Part shown: positions 1-10,924 of the stretch, piece after piece
How the letters are laid out: each line of letters opens with the position of its first letter
How positions within the stretch are numbered: the stretch's first letter is position 1
Assembly (NCBI GenBank): GCA_031841125.1
Contig: CM063114.1
Location: forward strand, 27,163,266-27,227,265
Length of the DNA: 64,000 nucleotides
Source: Acanthococcus lagerstroemiae
Lineage: Eukaryota > Arthropoda > Insecta > Hemiptera > Eriococcidae
Reading direction: 5' to 3'
Notes under the pieces: model-generated
Database searches by the model: none
The model's input: only the letters and a program-made list of their open reading frames with translations
What the model was told of the DNA's origin: nothing
Made by a program: the position numbers and the translations under genes

Positions 1-121
1 CAGATGGGATACTAAAACGCGGGGTGGGTGAGAAAGGCTTATACTACTAGCAAGGCTGAAGTTAGGTATCTAGTGTAGTAGTATAAACGTCTTTGTGTCA
101 TCCTAGTGCCACGGTCAAGTC

Positions 122-349
122 CCAAGGTGATGAAAGGGAGATGGGCTCACTTGGGTAAGCAATCCGTAACAATTCTTCCCGTTTCACCTGTGCCGAAATT
201 TACTTCATGAGAAAGTAATGGGAAAAATATTGAGCAAAGATCGAAAAAAGCGTATTCCCATGTATAAGTCAATGGCAGTCCTACTCGAGGGACGTCACCA
301 ATGTTGTTGCGCCTGCCAGAGTGAGCCCACCTCCCTTTAATCACCTTGG
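122..349. repeat. Small inverted-repeat (MITE-like) element
   Basis: Positions 122-150 and 321-349 are imperfect inverted repeats of 29 bases (two mismatches), beginning CCAAGGTGAT. The interior has no convincing coding sequence. I found no clear target duplication, so superfamily is undetermined. The small open frame that spans it is read through both arms and is not a gene. Confidence 0.6.
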
Positions 350-700
350 TTCCGGCCAGCTTGAATGTAAATAAACAACTGATTTGAAACGATCAATTTT
401 TAGCAACGTTGAGAGAAAGATTTCCAATAATAATTTCTTCAAATGTGTTTGTATTTTTGCTCCTTAAATGTAATAGTAGGCAAACATATCTACGCTTCAT
501 CAAGATGAGTTGTGTTTTACCCAGTTGAAGAGGGTCACGTACTGAGACACCTTGTAATCAGCCGATGAGTAGACTACAATGAACAGGGAAATTGTAATTG
601 GAATGTTAACTTTAAGTTTCAAGTGTTGGTAGCCCTGTATATATTTGAGTGATCAGGTATGATTTACCATAAGCATATAGCAAACTTCAACTATCATTAA
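350..700. other. No gene recognised
   Basis: AT-rich spacer without a supported gene. It ends in TTAA (697-700), the probable target site of the piggyBac-like element that starts at 701. Confidence 0.5.
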
Positions 701-1622
701 CCCTTTCAATGGCGAGAATGTTCCATCCATAGGGGAATGTTTATTTTCATTGATTATGATAACGACTACTATTCCAACAGACATGATGCATAAATTGCCT
801 AACACCTGAATTTTAGTAGGAAATGAGAAAAGAAAATTTCATATTTCCTACTTCAATTTTGAAAGGAATCGATTGGGACATGCACCGATTATTGTAGAAC
901 AGGGGTGATTCAAGAAAATGATTTTTTTGGGGGTGGAGGAATTGGAGAGGGAAGAATTACAACTTATGATTGAAAATAAAACTTCACCGCTCGCCACTCA
1001 AACCACGAACTGCTTCACCGTTACTACGATCGAATTTTCATAAATCAATAATTGACACGGCTCTTAATTGAATTTCATTTTTGTGTCTGTTTTCCCTTTT
1101 TTTTCCCTTTTTTATTTCTAAAATTCTATAGTGCGTTGTAGGAAGTGGGATTTCGGGGTCAGAATGTTTATCCAAAATGTAAGTAGGCACCTCTCTGTAA
1201 ATCTTATTACAAAACTGAGGTTGAGCGGATACTTTTGTGATGATGCTAATGCAGTGCTTCTCTCATGTATGTCTATAAGGAAATATTTTCCGAATTTCGT
1301 AAATTATAGGAAGAAATGGGAGTGCTGTAAAATAATGCGTCTTAGAAATAGAAATATATCAAGTTCTGAGTTTCCTACTACAAAATTCGCTTTCACAGAA
1401 TACTTTTCTAATTATTTTAATGTAGAGCACCTGACAATTACGTCAATGAAAAAATTGTTCAAAAATTTCAAAATCGTGAGGAGGAATAGTTCATAGTTTT
1501 GAAAATCATTCTTCGGCATTGGGTCATTCTGTCATCGTCATGCAAAACACAGTTTTCCTACTACAGTACTCAGGGAATCATAAGAGCCAAAATTTGGCGC
1601 GCTAGTTTCTTTTGTGTCAATT

Positions 1623-1758
1623 ATTAATTTAAATGAAAATTCGATCGTCGTAACGGTGAAACAGGTCGTGGTTCGAGTGGCGAGCGGTGAAGTTTTATTT
1701 TCAATCAAAAGTTGTAATTCTTCCCCTCCAATTTCTCCAATTTGTTTTTTCAAAAAAT
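1623..1758 (+). repeat. Left copy of a 136 bp target-site duplication of the RTE insertion
   Basis: Matches 3416-3551 base for base apart from one difference (CAGGTCG here, CAGTTCG there). It belongs to the right arm of the piggyBac-like element, so the duplicated DNA is target sequence and not part of the retrotransposon. Confidence 0.8.
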
Positions 1759-3383
1759 AAGTGAATTAGAACCACCCTTTCTGGCATCAGAGATAAGACA
1801 CGTAGTGAAAAACCTGAAAAAAAAAACAAAGCTCTGGGTAGTGACGGCATCAAAAACGAACACATAATTCATGGAGTAGAGGAGATGATAAAATCATTAA
1901 CTCTACTTTTCAACAAAATTTTGGTAATTGGCATAATCCCTAAAAGCTGGAAACTATCTGATATTATTCTTCTTTTTAAAAAAGGAAATAGACACCAAAT
2001 TGGAAACTACAGACCCATAAGCCTTTCCCCAACAATCTCAAAAATTTATTCTAAACTAATTGAAATGAGACTTAGAAATTTTTTGGAAACCCACCAAACT
2101 CCAGACCAAGCAGGATTCAGAAAAAACTACTCGACGTTAGACCATCTCCACACTATAAACCAAATTATTGAAAAATCCCAAGAATATTCTGAAAACGTGC
2201 ATATTGCATTCATTGACTATAATAAAGCTTTCGACTCACTAGAACACCCATACATCCTAAAAACTTTGTATTCTCAAGGTGTCCCGAAACAACCAACGAA
2301 AATTGTACAGGATATGTACTCAGGTCCAGAGAGCCGTATCGTCACAGACGTAACAGGAGAATACTTTCAAATAAACAGAGGAGTACGCCAAGGCGACCCA
2401 CTGTCCCCCCTCCTATTCATTGCAGCCTTAGAAGAAATCTTCAGAGAGCTGAATTGGGAAGAGAAAGGTTTGATGATGAACGGCAAAAACATATCCAATC
2501 TCAGATTTGCGGATGACATTGCCATAATATCTGATTCTTGGAACGAGTTAGAGGAAATGATTCAAGAGCTTAACAAAGAAGGGAAAAAGGCAGGCTTAAC
2601 AATCAACTTCGAAAAATCTAAAATTTTATCAACAGAAACCAACCTCCGTCGAAATTAAGATCGAAAACAAAGAACTAGAACAAGTTTCGGACATAATATA
2701 CTTAGGACAACAAATTGCTTTGGAAAACAAAACAGAAAAAGAAATAAACAAAAGAATTACATTGGCATGGAAAAAATTCTGGTCACTGAAAAAAATTTTT
2801 AAAGGTAACTTCAAAAACGCCCACAAAAGTGAAATATTCAACATGTGCGTCGCCCCAGTTCTGACATATGGCTCCTCAACCTGGGCACTCAACAAAAAAT
2901 TAGAAAATAAAATAGAAACCACACAAAACTCCATGATGAGGTCCATGTTAGGCATAAAAATAAAAGACCGCATCAGTATGAAAGAAATTAGAAAAAAACT
3001 ACCAGAAATAAGGAACACTCTTCAAACGATAAGAAATCAAAAATGGGGATGGGCGGGACATGTAGCCCGACTCCATAAAGACAGGTGGGCATACATAGCA
3101 ACTTTTTGGACTTTAGGCCACAAAGAGAGAAAAAAAGGGAAACCAAAAATTAGGTGGAGGGACGAGGTCGATAGGTTTTTAAAACACAGTCACTTTCACC
3201 GAATAGCAATAGAACGCAAGGAATGGGAGAGGGTGAGGAGCACCTTCGCCTACTACGGGCCGGGGGTACATTCAATGCAATGTAAAAATAACATACTAAT
3301 AAAGTAGAAGAACACTATGTACACATGTATAAAATTACAAATTACGCATTGCATTGCAAACATGTACTACCCAAATAAAAAGG

Positions 3384-3415
<32 letters not shown>
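1759..3415 (+). mobile_element. 5'-truncated RTE-type non-LTR retrotransposon with reverse-transcriptase remnant
   Basis: The element starts inside the reverse transcriptase region and has lost its endonuclease. Open frames at 1885-2658 and 2720-3307 together cover most of the RT domain and the C-terminal region. Visible motifs are FIDYNKAFD, RQGDPLSPLLF and FADD (the catalytic aspartates), then TYGSSTWALN and WGWAGHVAR, as in RTE/BovB-like elements. The reading frame shifts in an A-run near 1820 and again near 2640-2700, so it is not functional. It ends in a (TTGA)n tail of about eight units (3384-3415), typical of RTE 3' ends. It sits inside the right arm of the piggyBac-like element. Confidence 0.88.
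1885..3307 (+). pseudogene. RTE reverse transcriptase, frameshifted
   Basis: Two open frames of 257 and 195 codons in different frames read as one RT polypeptide broken near 2640-2700. The first has the palm motifs, with AFDSLEHPYI (motif A) and FADDIAII (motif C, aspartate pair intact). The second has the downstream region ending in WERVRSTFAYYGPG. The coding sequence also extends upstream of the first methionine (ALGSDGIKNEH, from about 1831), in a frame interrupted by the poly-A run near 1820. Domain order and residues fit RTE-clade ORF2; the endonuclease part is missing through 5' truncation, the usual fate of LINE copies. Confidence 0.88.
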
Positions 3416-3418
<3 letters not shown>

Positions 3419-3551
3419 AATTTAAATGAAAATTCGATCGTCGTAACGGTGAAACAGTTCGTGGTTCGAGTGGCGAGCGGTGAAGTTTTATTTTCAATCA
3501 AAAGTTGTAATTCTTCCCCTCCAATTTCTCCAATTTGTTTTTTCAAAAAAT
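3416..3551 (+). repeat. Right copy of the 136 bp target-site duplication
   Basis: Partner of 1623-1758. It starts straight after the (TTGA)n tail and continues without a break into the remaining right arm of the piggyBac-like element at 3552. Confidence 0.8.
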
Positions 3552-3790
3552 TTTCATATTTTCTTGAATCTCCTCTGTTTTACGATAATCAGTGCATGTC
3601 TCAATCGATTCCTTTCAAAATTGAAGTAGGAAACTTGAAATTTTCTTTTCCCATTTCCTACTAGAATTCAAGAGTTAGTTAGGCAATTTATGCATCATGT
3701 CCGTTGGAATTTGGAATAGTAGTCATTATCATAATCAATGGAAATAAACATTCCCCTATGGTGGAACATTCTCGCCACTGAAAGGGTGAA

Positions 3791-4013
3791 GTTGATTAGA
3801 AATTCACTTTCAAAGAAAACTTGTCCGAAATTTAACTGTATCATCACCAAAAATTTGAATTATAATCGGTTCTACTGATAGAATAATTTTACTCTTTTTT
3901 TTACCCTCCTGAAGATAGCAGTTTTTCTATTTCACTCAATTATTTTGACCCGCGCAAGTGATTTTGCAGCGCACTCTAGTGCAGGTTTATATCCCAATTC
4001 AGGTAGTCATTTC
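3791..4013. other. No gene recognised
   Basis: Short AT-rich spacer between the piggyBac-like and hAT elements. Its last eight bases (4006-4013, GTCATTTC) are the left target duplication of the hAT element. Confidence 0.5.
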
Positions 4014-5543
4014 CAGGGCTGCGATGTTTGAAACAACGGTTGTTTTAATACGTTTAAAACACGTTTTAAACCAACGAAAAAACCAAAACATGTTTTAAAG
4101 GAAAAAACGTTTTAAACGTTTCTTAAGCATTTTAAACATGTTTTTTTGTTGTTAATTTTAAACAAAAAAGAACGAGTTTTTTTTTTTTTTTTAAATAAAT
4201 TTTATTACTTCGAAGCTAATATAAAAAAAGTAAAGGAACAAATTACAAATTAACGAACACCACGAACAGTCTTTCAAGTTCAAAGCTACATTTCTCAATT
4301 TTTATAGTAATAAATGATTTTAAATTAATAATAATTATAAATTTAATAATTTTAGTTTTTATTTATTTAATTATTTAAATTTAGTATTGAATTTTTTTAT
4401 ATTGAATTATAATATAGTTTTATTTAATTTATTTTTCGAATTAATAAATTTAAAGGTTTAAATTTAATATTTTTCATTCTATTATTAATTTTTTTTTAAA
4501 TTTGGTATTAATAAAATTTTAATTAAAAAATTTAATACGTTTTTTAAAAATAAAGATAAATTTTAAATATAAGAATTTTTGTATTTAAAAAGTTAGAAGT
4601 TTTATTATTTAAATTCTTTATTTTTTAATTGGGTTTAACCCTAAGAATTATTAACAGTAATTTTTTTAATTAAATAAATTTAAAGAAGCTAAGTCTATTT
4701 TTATTAATTCGAAATTAATTAATTAAATTTAAATTTTTTTTTTTAAATAAATTAAAAACCAATGTATTTTAATGGTTTTTGTGATAAAATTATCTTTATT
4801 TTTATAAATTTTTATAAAATTTTAATAGTAAAATTTAAAGAAAAAATATTAATTTAATCATTTATAGAAAATTTAGATAAATAATTTTTTTGAAAATAAG
4901 TCTTTTGGATTTTTACAGTTTTTAAAAAAGTAATAAATTTCATTGAATTGGAATAAATCAAGCTCATCTTCGAGTTCGTGCTCCAGCTCTACCTCTACAT
5001 TTTCATTTTGATTACTTGTATTGGTGCGACAAAATGAAAATGCACATGTACCATAGGAGATAGGAGATATACCGAATGCTGATATAAGCTGATAAATAAT
5101 AGCGATGGGAGATTAATCGATTATTCAAAGTAACCGATTATCAAATTAATCGATTAAAAGAAGAAGGCCTAACTAATTGACTAATCGATTAAACAATTTT
5201 CTCAGTTACCGGTTAATCAATTACAGAAAGTAATCGATTAATTCCCATCACTAATAAGTAACAAGAGTGAAAAGAGTAGAGTACGCTATTGCGCTATACC
5301 GCTACATACCGTACCTATTTCCCTATTTGCCTTTTGCCATAATAATCAATAATATTGAACTGATGAAAAAAAGTTTAATTTATGAAATTGTTGTTTTTAA
5401 CAGTTTTAAACATGTTTTTTTTTGTTTTAAACGCGTTTAACACATTCATTCAATTGAGGTTTAAAACAAAAAAAAAACGTTTTAAACAAAAAAACCTGTT
5501 TGTTTTGTTTTTTCTGAAACCCCCGTTTTTTTTTGCAATCCTG
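4014..5543. mobile_element. Non-autonomous, extremely AT-rich hAT element with perfect 8 bp target duplication
   Basis: The left end reads CAGGGCTGCGATGTTTG; the right end, on the opposite strand, reads CAGGATTGCAAAAAAAA. Both ends are flanked by GTCATTTC (4006-4013 and 5544-5551), the 8 bp duplication typical of hAT. Motifs of the form GTTTTAAACGTTT recur near both ends (4040-4130 and 5400-5490) and may be transposase-binding repeats. The core (about 4140-4940) is nearly pure A/T with no coding sequence. A smaller inverted-repeat element sits inside at 5101-5252. Confidence 0.85.
5101..5252. repeat. Nested MITE-like inverted repeat
   Basis: The sequence starts GCGATGGGAGATTAATCGAT and ends with the inverse pattern (TAATCGATTAATTCCCATCACT region). 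About 22 bases at each end pair imperfectly, and TAATCGATTA-type motifs recur inside. No clean target duplication could be assigned. Confidence 0.55.
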
Positions 5544-5551
5544 GTCATTTC

Positions 5552-6008
5552 ACTAATGTTAGTGAATGTAAACACTAAAAAGGCCTGTAAGTTCACTTGT
5601 GATAAGGGCTCTTTTAATTGAATTTCATTTTTTGTCTGTTTCTCCCTTTTATTTTCCTTTTTTAGATTTCGCTGATTTTGATCGACTAACAAATAAGCTA
5701 ATGCTAATTTACTGCTGAAAGGCTAGTTAACAACTAGCTAATTTAAAGTGAATGAATGTCGGCTAACGGCTAAAAGCTAATGGCTAAGTTAAGCACCTCT
5801 GACCGTAACTCTAACCTTACCCTTTTTTGTGAACCCCAGAGGTTCTGATGTGGCGACGCCGGTCTTATAATTGATCCTGATGCCAATGAGAACTCGCTTA
5901 CCAAATTTCGTGCTTTGAAGGAAGGTTGCGATGCTTGAGAAGTGTCCATCGGTTGTGCCGCACCCGCGATGTAATTTTTTCTGACGCATTTTCCGTTCGG
6001 TGTTCCAG
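5552..6008. other. Spacer and presumed intron upstream of the SH3 exon
   Basis: Contains a block (about 5606-5670) resembling 1063-1115, so both derive from one repeat family, then a cluster of GCTAA/GCTAAT motifs (5694-5790). The last part, with pyrimidine-rich sequence ending TGTTCCAG at 6001-6008, looks like the 3' end of an intron. Confidence 0.45.
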
Positions 6009-6186
6009 GCACGTGCGAACGCTGGGTCATCGTCTTCCATCCGACACGGGTCACTTATCCTACAACGAAGGCGAAAAACTGAAAGTGGTTTTGGAGGTGG
6101 ACGATAAGTGGATACTGTGCTGTCGAGGAGACCAAAAAGGTCTGGTGCCGCGTTCCGCCGTATTGCCGATTTCTGGTCATTTATGA
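6009..6186 (+). CDS. Terminal coding exon of an SH3-domain protein (RUSC1/RUSC2-like)
   Basis: After a splice acceptor (AG at 6007-6008) the frame encodes a compact SH3 domain that runs to the stop at 6184-6186. Visible SH3 features are HVRTLGH (first strand), GHLSYNEGEKLKVV (RT loop with an acidic residue), VDDKW (n-Src loop and the binding tryptophan), GLVP and the final hydrophobic strand. The usual second tryptophan after DDW is replaced by ILCC. The C-terminal position and the GLVP turn are like the SH3 at the end of RUN/SH3 (RUSC) adaptors, which act in signalling and vesicle traffic; that assignment is inference from pattern memory. The exon starts in phase 2. The other exons are not visible in 1-6000, which is mostly transposon, so this is a partial gene. 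Confidence 0.6.
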
Positions 6187-7900
6187 AGTTCCTTCCGCGT
6201 TGATATGAACGTTGTATTATGTACATTCTCGTTTAAGATTATAAAATAGTAATTCGTTATATCGTGGGTAGGTAGATGCATTGCACACTTTCTCGACTAC
6301 ATATCTCCGTTCCGCGATTCAGCAAAATGTAGCTCGTGCAAAATTTTATACCTTTTTACAAAGAAACGAACTCGAATTACGTATAGCTTTTAGCTAATTA
6401 TCGACGTATCGCGGTGTACGTCTCAACCTAGTATTCTGGTTTCATTATTTTTTTTGTTTTTGTAGTCCAAAAGTGATCGACTGCGTTGTCTTTCCTGTGT
6501 CGAGTTGTGACAAGTATGAAAAGTTATTGTGAGGGTGTAAAGATAATTTAATATCATTGTAACGTTAAGGATGAGCAAGATCACATCTAATGTCATGATC
6601 TGCAGATTACTTGAAAAATTAAAATAAATCACGGATTCGGATTGGAAGATCGGCGAAAAAGAAAGTCTTTACTTCGATGAATTAAGAAGTCAAACAGTTC
6701 ACGAATCTTATGATCTTCCAGTGATTTTAGATGATATACGTAGTCGTTTTGGCCTTTCAATCTCAAGATTATATGATCGTGCGCATCCCTCGTTACATTA
6801 TTACGCTTAAATGTACTGTGAATTTCCAGGTATCGTCTGCTGGGGTATCTTGGAACAGCCGTGTAGGTAACTTGAGACACACCAGCAGGCTTGCATATAG
6901 TATCCATGAATTTCGACCGTTCATTGCTAATGTTCGTAAGTGACTGAAAGGTTCGGGGATTAGCTTAAATGGGCAAGTAAGGTGGCTCCTATGCATGTCT
7001 GCTGGCGTGTTCCAAGGTACCTCATTTGACGCTACACTATTGTCCTGCATTTTTCGTCTCATTTATATTAGCACCACTAATGTACTAATACACTGTACAA
7101 AAATGATAACCGAAATTTTCAGAATGCATGTACAAAGCCAAAATGAGCTTAATAGCATTGTAAAGTTAAGATTCTGTTATTGTAACGAAGACATAAAATA
7201 CTTTTCGCCTAATAATTTTTTAAAGTAATCATTCCATTAATTATGATTAAGGTAATAAAGTCTTCGGTATTAGACGTTCGTACGTAACAAGTTAAGTCGA
7301 CTTCATCGTATCGAATACCCTGTAATGAACATTTCAACATCAAAATTTAACTAAACGTAAAATAAGTTCGCTGATATTTGTATATCGTGTAAGGCTTGTC
7401 ATTTATACTCTCAAAATTACGACTGTTTTATTTCGCTTGTTTTGACATCGGCGATCGGATCAGCAGAGATTTATTTTCCTGATATTCGATCGAGTTGTTG
7501 GTATTGTTTTTTCTTATTTGTTTCCCAGTCGAGGACAAAAGAAATTTTTGTAACGAAAAATTTCTCTTTGTGATTTTTGAATTGCGTGTTGCTGTTGGAA
7601 GATATCGGAACAGGCCCGAAATATATTTCTGTGTTCCATTTCTATTATTTGTATATCAGATTATTCATTTCGATTCCGTGAACGATGATTCGAATTCACT
7701 TTTGAATCAAAATAATCTCGTTTCCTCTCATTTTATTTACCCGTGTATTTGTACGTCTTATTTTTTCGTGTTAAGCAGTAATAGAAATTTTGTGAGTGCT
7801 TTATTTTTATTTTTCATTACCCTAAAATTTACCAAATAAAATTCAGTATTTTCTCCAAAGTATGTGAGTATTATTTTATAAAATAAAGTGCTTTTAATAA
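6187..7900 (+). other. Long 3' UTR of the SH3 gene
   Basis: No second coding exon is seen. The AT-rich stretch ends in two canonical poly(A) signals at 7835-7840 and 7882-7887, and TE remnants resume shortly after. The 114-codon open frame at 7495-7839 is AT-driven, rich in F/L/S and overlaps the poly(A) signal, so I treat it as untranslated. Confidence 0.45.
7835..7887 (+). terminator. Paired poly(A) signals
   Basis: AATAAA occurs at 7835-7840 and again at 7882-7887, the likely cleavage signals for the SH3 transcript. An earlier AATAAA near 6624 is a possible shorter 3' end. Confidence 0.45.
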
Positions 7901-7989
7901 AAACGTGCCATTCATTTTATTCCACGTATGCGGGTGAAAACTTTTATCGGATTGGTGAAAGAGCACCAAGAAAATATTTCCGATCGAAA

Positions 7990-8660
7990 AATGAATGCAG
8001 ATAACTTGACCACGGATGTCTGATTCATCTTAAAAGAGGACATCTGTAACGAGCACCTTTCTCAAGCCCCGAGGGGCCACGGAAAATTCGGCTCCTTCCA
8101 CGAGCACGCCCGAGGGGCCATGGAGGATTCAGTTTCAAAATAAGAGAAATGTGACTAGCGGTAGTACTAATTTGTGCCTGATACTGGCAGGCTATGCAAC
8201 TTGAATGACACAAGTTTTAATAGAATTCTGTCAGACATTCGTGATATTCACTTTTTTTGTAACCTTTAGTAACCTTGGGGAAAAAATCAAAAATTTTCCG
8301 GAAAATTGCAAATATCTCGAAAACGGTAAGAGATAGAGAAAAACGGAGAAAACCGAGTAAGAAAACTTTACCAAAGAAGTGCTAATTTTTCATTTTCTAC
8401 GTTTTGACATCAACTTGCCCCCAGCCCCTCGGGGCTTCTCTTGGGGAGGTGCTGCAACGAAATAGTAGTGCAATTTGATAATGTGTGCTACTAATGGCAG
8501 ACTGTGCAACTTGAATGACACAAATTCGGATCAAATTCCTTTAGACATTCGCGAATCTGTACGTTTTTATAACCTCTGGTAATTCTAGGGGGAAAATGGA
8601 AAATTTTCCGGAAAATGGCGAATATCTCAGAATTGGTGAGAGATAGAAAAATGTCTTGAA
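7990..8660. repeat. Diverged direct repeat, ~310 bp period
   Basis: Two diverged copies (about 8160-8320 and 8475-8640) share GCAACTTGAATGACACAA, an AGACATTCG block, and a block around TTTTCCGGAAAAT followed by AGAGATAG. The short palindromic motif GCCCCTCGGGGC occurs nearby. The same blocks reappear at 10538-10975 and, inverted, at 11600-11670, so this is a dispersed non-coding family. Confidence 0.6.
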
Positions 8661-8799
8661 GACCATGCATTGACTACTGGTTTGTTGTAAATCATCTATC
8701 TCATTTTTTCTGGACATGTTTCTGTATTCCCCAAATTATAACGCGAATTCTTGTTTAGTAATAGTGAATATTAATTTTTTTATATTTTTGAGTTTTTAT

Positions 8800-9095
8800 G
8801 TTATTGCTCACACCCCTTCATAATGACAAGATGCAGCCCACTGAACAAAATTGTGAAAATCTTCAAAACATAACAAAAATAAGGTAGCATGTTTGTCAGA
8901 AGAATTTCATGCCCCTTGGTACTGACAATATGCAACTCAACTAACAGTGGAAAATTGGATATTGTCAGAAAAATTTTGATACCCCTTTGTACTGACAATA
9001 TGCAACCCAACTAACAGTATGAAATCTGATATTGTCAGAAAAATTATATGCCCCTTTGTACTAACAATATGCAACCCAACTAACAGTCTAAAAAT
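8800..9095. repeat. Tandem repeat, ~62 bp unit, about four diverged copies
   Basis: Each unit carries GCCCCTTTGTACTGACAATATGC-like sequence followed by CAACCCAACTAACAG and ATTGTCAGAAAAAT. The first copy (about 8810-8870) is the most diverged. Confidence 0.65.
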
Positions 9096-9099
9096 GGAA

Positions 9100-9760
9100 A
9101 ATAATCTTCACAATATTTGCTGCCTTCAAGATATACAGGTATGCAACTTTATTAACATCACAAAATAAAAATATTAGGAACCTGCAACCTCTTCCTAACT
9201 TATATTCTCCTAATGAAAACAGCCATTTCGCGACTATTTTTCAAGTTATTGCGAAGTCCATTGCTTTGCAGGCGTGGTCTAAACTTCTGGCCACGCCCCT
9301 TAGATGCGAACACCATGTATTGAAAATATCAGGAACGTAATACCTCTACACAACTCCTATTCTCCTAATGAAACTAGTGTTATTTTCGAGAGAATTTTGG
9401 TAAGTTAGCCGATTTCTTAGTGTTAATTGGGTTGCATATTCTCTTTTTGCAGGAACTCAAATTCGTTGAATGTGTTCAGCGGGTTGCATAGTCACACTTT
9501 GAAGGAACTTGGATAAAGTGCTCGCCCAAAATTGTAATCGCTCTGTCGTTCATCCAAGATTGCGGAACTTTAGTAATACCATTTATTATGACAGAAAACC
9601 ATCGCTTTCTTAGAATGTTGAATTAAAGTGACAAAACTCATGAATTAAAGTGACAAAACTCAATCATTTAATTAATCAACATCACAAGATCAATAATACT
9701 TCGTAAAATATAGAAAAGTACAACGATAATCTACAAACATAGGAACAGAAGTACAAGTGA
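9100..9760. other. No gene recognised; one short tandem repeat
   Basis: Non-coding, with diverged echoes of the neighbouring repeat families (AACTAACAG and GGTTGCATA motifs). A ~22 bp unit, GAATTAAAGTGACAAAACTCA, is repeated twice at 9623-9665. Confidence 0.45.
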
Positions 9761-9766
9761 AGGGTA

Positions 9767-9995
9767 CAGGGAAAAAAAACAGGTAAATCACTTTTTTTTT
9801 GGCAAAATCGAGTAATAGTAATTAATACCGTTGGAACGAAATGAGAAGCAGCTGAGCTTTGGTAAGATACCGAAAGGATGCTACAGTCCAGAAAAACGGG
9901 TTTCAAAATTAACGTACTGGGAAAGAACCAGGTATTCACATGTTTTTCATTTTTCTCGCTTCGCTACAAAAGTGAATTACCTGCGTCTTTCCCTG
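9767..9995. mobile_element. MITE with TA-flanked inverted ends
   Basis: The left end CAGGGAAAAAAAACAGGTAA and the right end (opposite strand) CAGGGAAAGACGCAGGTAAT are inverted repeats of roughly 27 bases, each flanked by TA (9765-9766, 9996-9997). That suggests a TA-target element, but the ends also resemble hAT tips, so superfamily is uncertain. Confidence 0.5.
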
Positions 9996-10537
9996 TACTT
10001 TTCAAGTAATCCAGATGCAGAAGTACGTAAAGGTACTAATAATATTTGCGTTCAAAAAGATCTCGTAAAAAAACAAGGAGAAGTCCCCCCCACCCATATA
10101 TTTTTATAAATGCTATCTATTAAATGGACGCTGTTAAGCGTAAGGGAACCAACCAGCAAAATCTGTTTTTTGAGAACACGTGATTCGAAGTTCAAGATAG
10201 ACCTGTGCGCCAATGCCATATCAGTCAGCGGCACAATCTTCAAATTTTTTCATCCGCGTCAGCGGCGCGCCGGCGTTACACCGATTCAATTTATCAGCGG
10301 TGGCGCGGCGGCGTGAATCGGCGTTAACACAGTTCCAACTTTCAATACTAAATTCTTTTTGTTTATTATTTTTTCTAAGTATTAGAGGTAGTAGGTTTTA
10401 AAATTAATTCAACTTTCAAAATCAAAACTTTATTACATAGCTGGTTGCTTACGCCAACCGGTACGCCGCGCCGGTCAATTCGATCCGCGGCGGCTCAGCG
10501 GCGCGCCGAGTTGATACTAGCGGCGGTGTACAGGTCT

Positions 10538-10868
10538 AGTTTTTCTCCATCTCTCACCCTTCTTGAGATATTCGCAATTTTCCGGGAAATTTTGGATTTC
10601 TTCTCAAACCTTACGAATAATTTGTGTAAAACAACCAATTTCAAAGATGGATGTTACTTAAGTTGCATAACGCACTACTTGCAGGAAAAATCTTTTATTT
10701 GAAAAAATGAGTTGCGCCTACCAGTAGCAAGTTATGCAACTCATAGAACATGCAAATTCGAAATTGGTTCTTTTTCAACTATTTTTTTTTCGAAACCTGG
10801 GAGAAAAAATCAAAAATTTCCCGGAAAATTGCGAATATCTCGAGAACGGTGAGAGATAGAGAAAAATG
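10538..10868. repeat. ~330 bp foldback palindrome
   Basis: 10538-10617 (TTCTCCATCTCTCACC onward) is the inverse of 10790-10868, and a second inner pair includes AAGTTGCATAACGCACTACT against AGTAGCAAGTTATGCAACT. The right arm is a direct copy of the block at 8281-8345. Confidence 0.65.
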
Positions 10869-10924
10869 GAGAAAATTTTTCAAGAGATCGAAGGCGAAGA
10901 AGTGCTTATTTTTCATTTCCTACA

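Larger units (their letters stand above)
701..3786. mobile_element. Non-autonomous piggyBac-like element with long inverted arms, split by an RTE insertion
   Basis: The left arm (701-1059) is the inverted repeat of a right arm now in two parts (1613-1758 and 3552-3786). The left tip reads TTAA then CCCTTTCAATGGCGAG; the right tip, on the opposite strand, reads CCCTTTCAGTGGCGAG and is followed on the + strand by TGAA at 3787-3790, one change from TTAA. Ends starting CCC next to TTAA are typical of the piggyBac superfamily. Without the RTE and its duplicated target the element is about 1.3 kb. No transposase is recognisable; the 121-codon open frame at 1131-1496 resembles nothing I know. The superfamily call is inference, since the right TTAA is mutated. 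Confidence 0.6.

Noticed and set aside
5789..6226. 145-codon minus-strand frame over the SH3 exon
   Set aside because: Shadow of the + strand SH3 exon; the + strand has a recognisable fold and an acceptor site, the minus strand has neither.
7495..7839. 114-codon + strand frame
   Set aside because: AT-driven, Phe/Leu/Ser-rich, and runs into a poly(A) signal; treated as 3' UTR.
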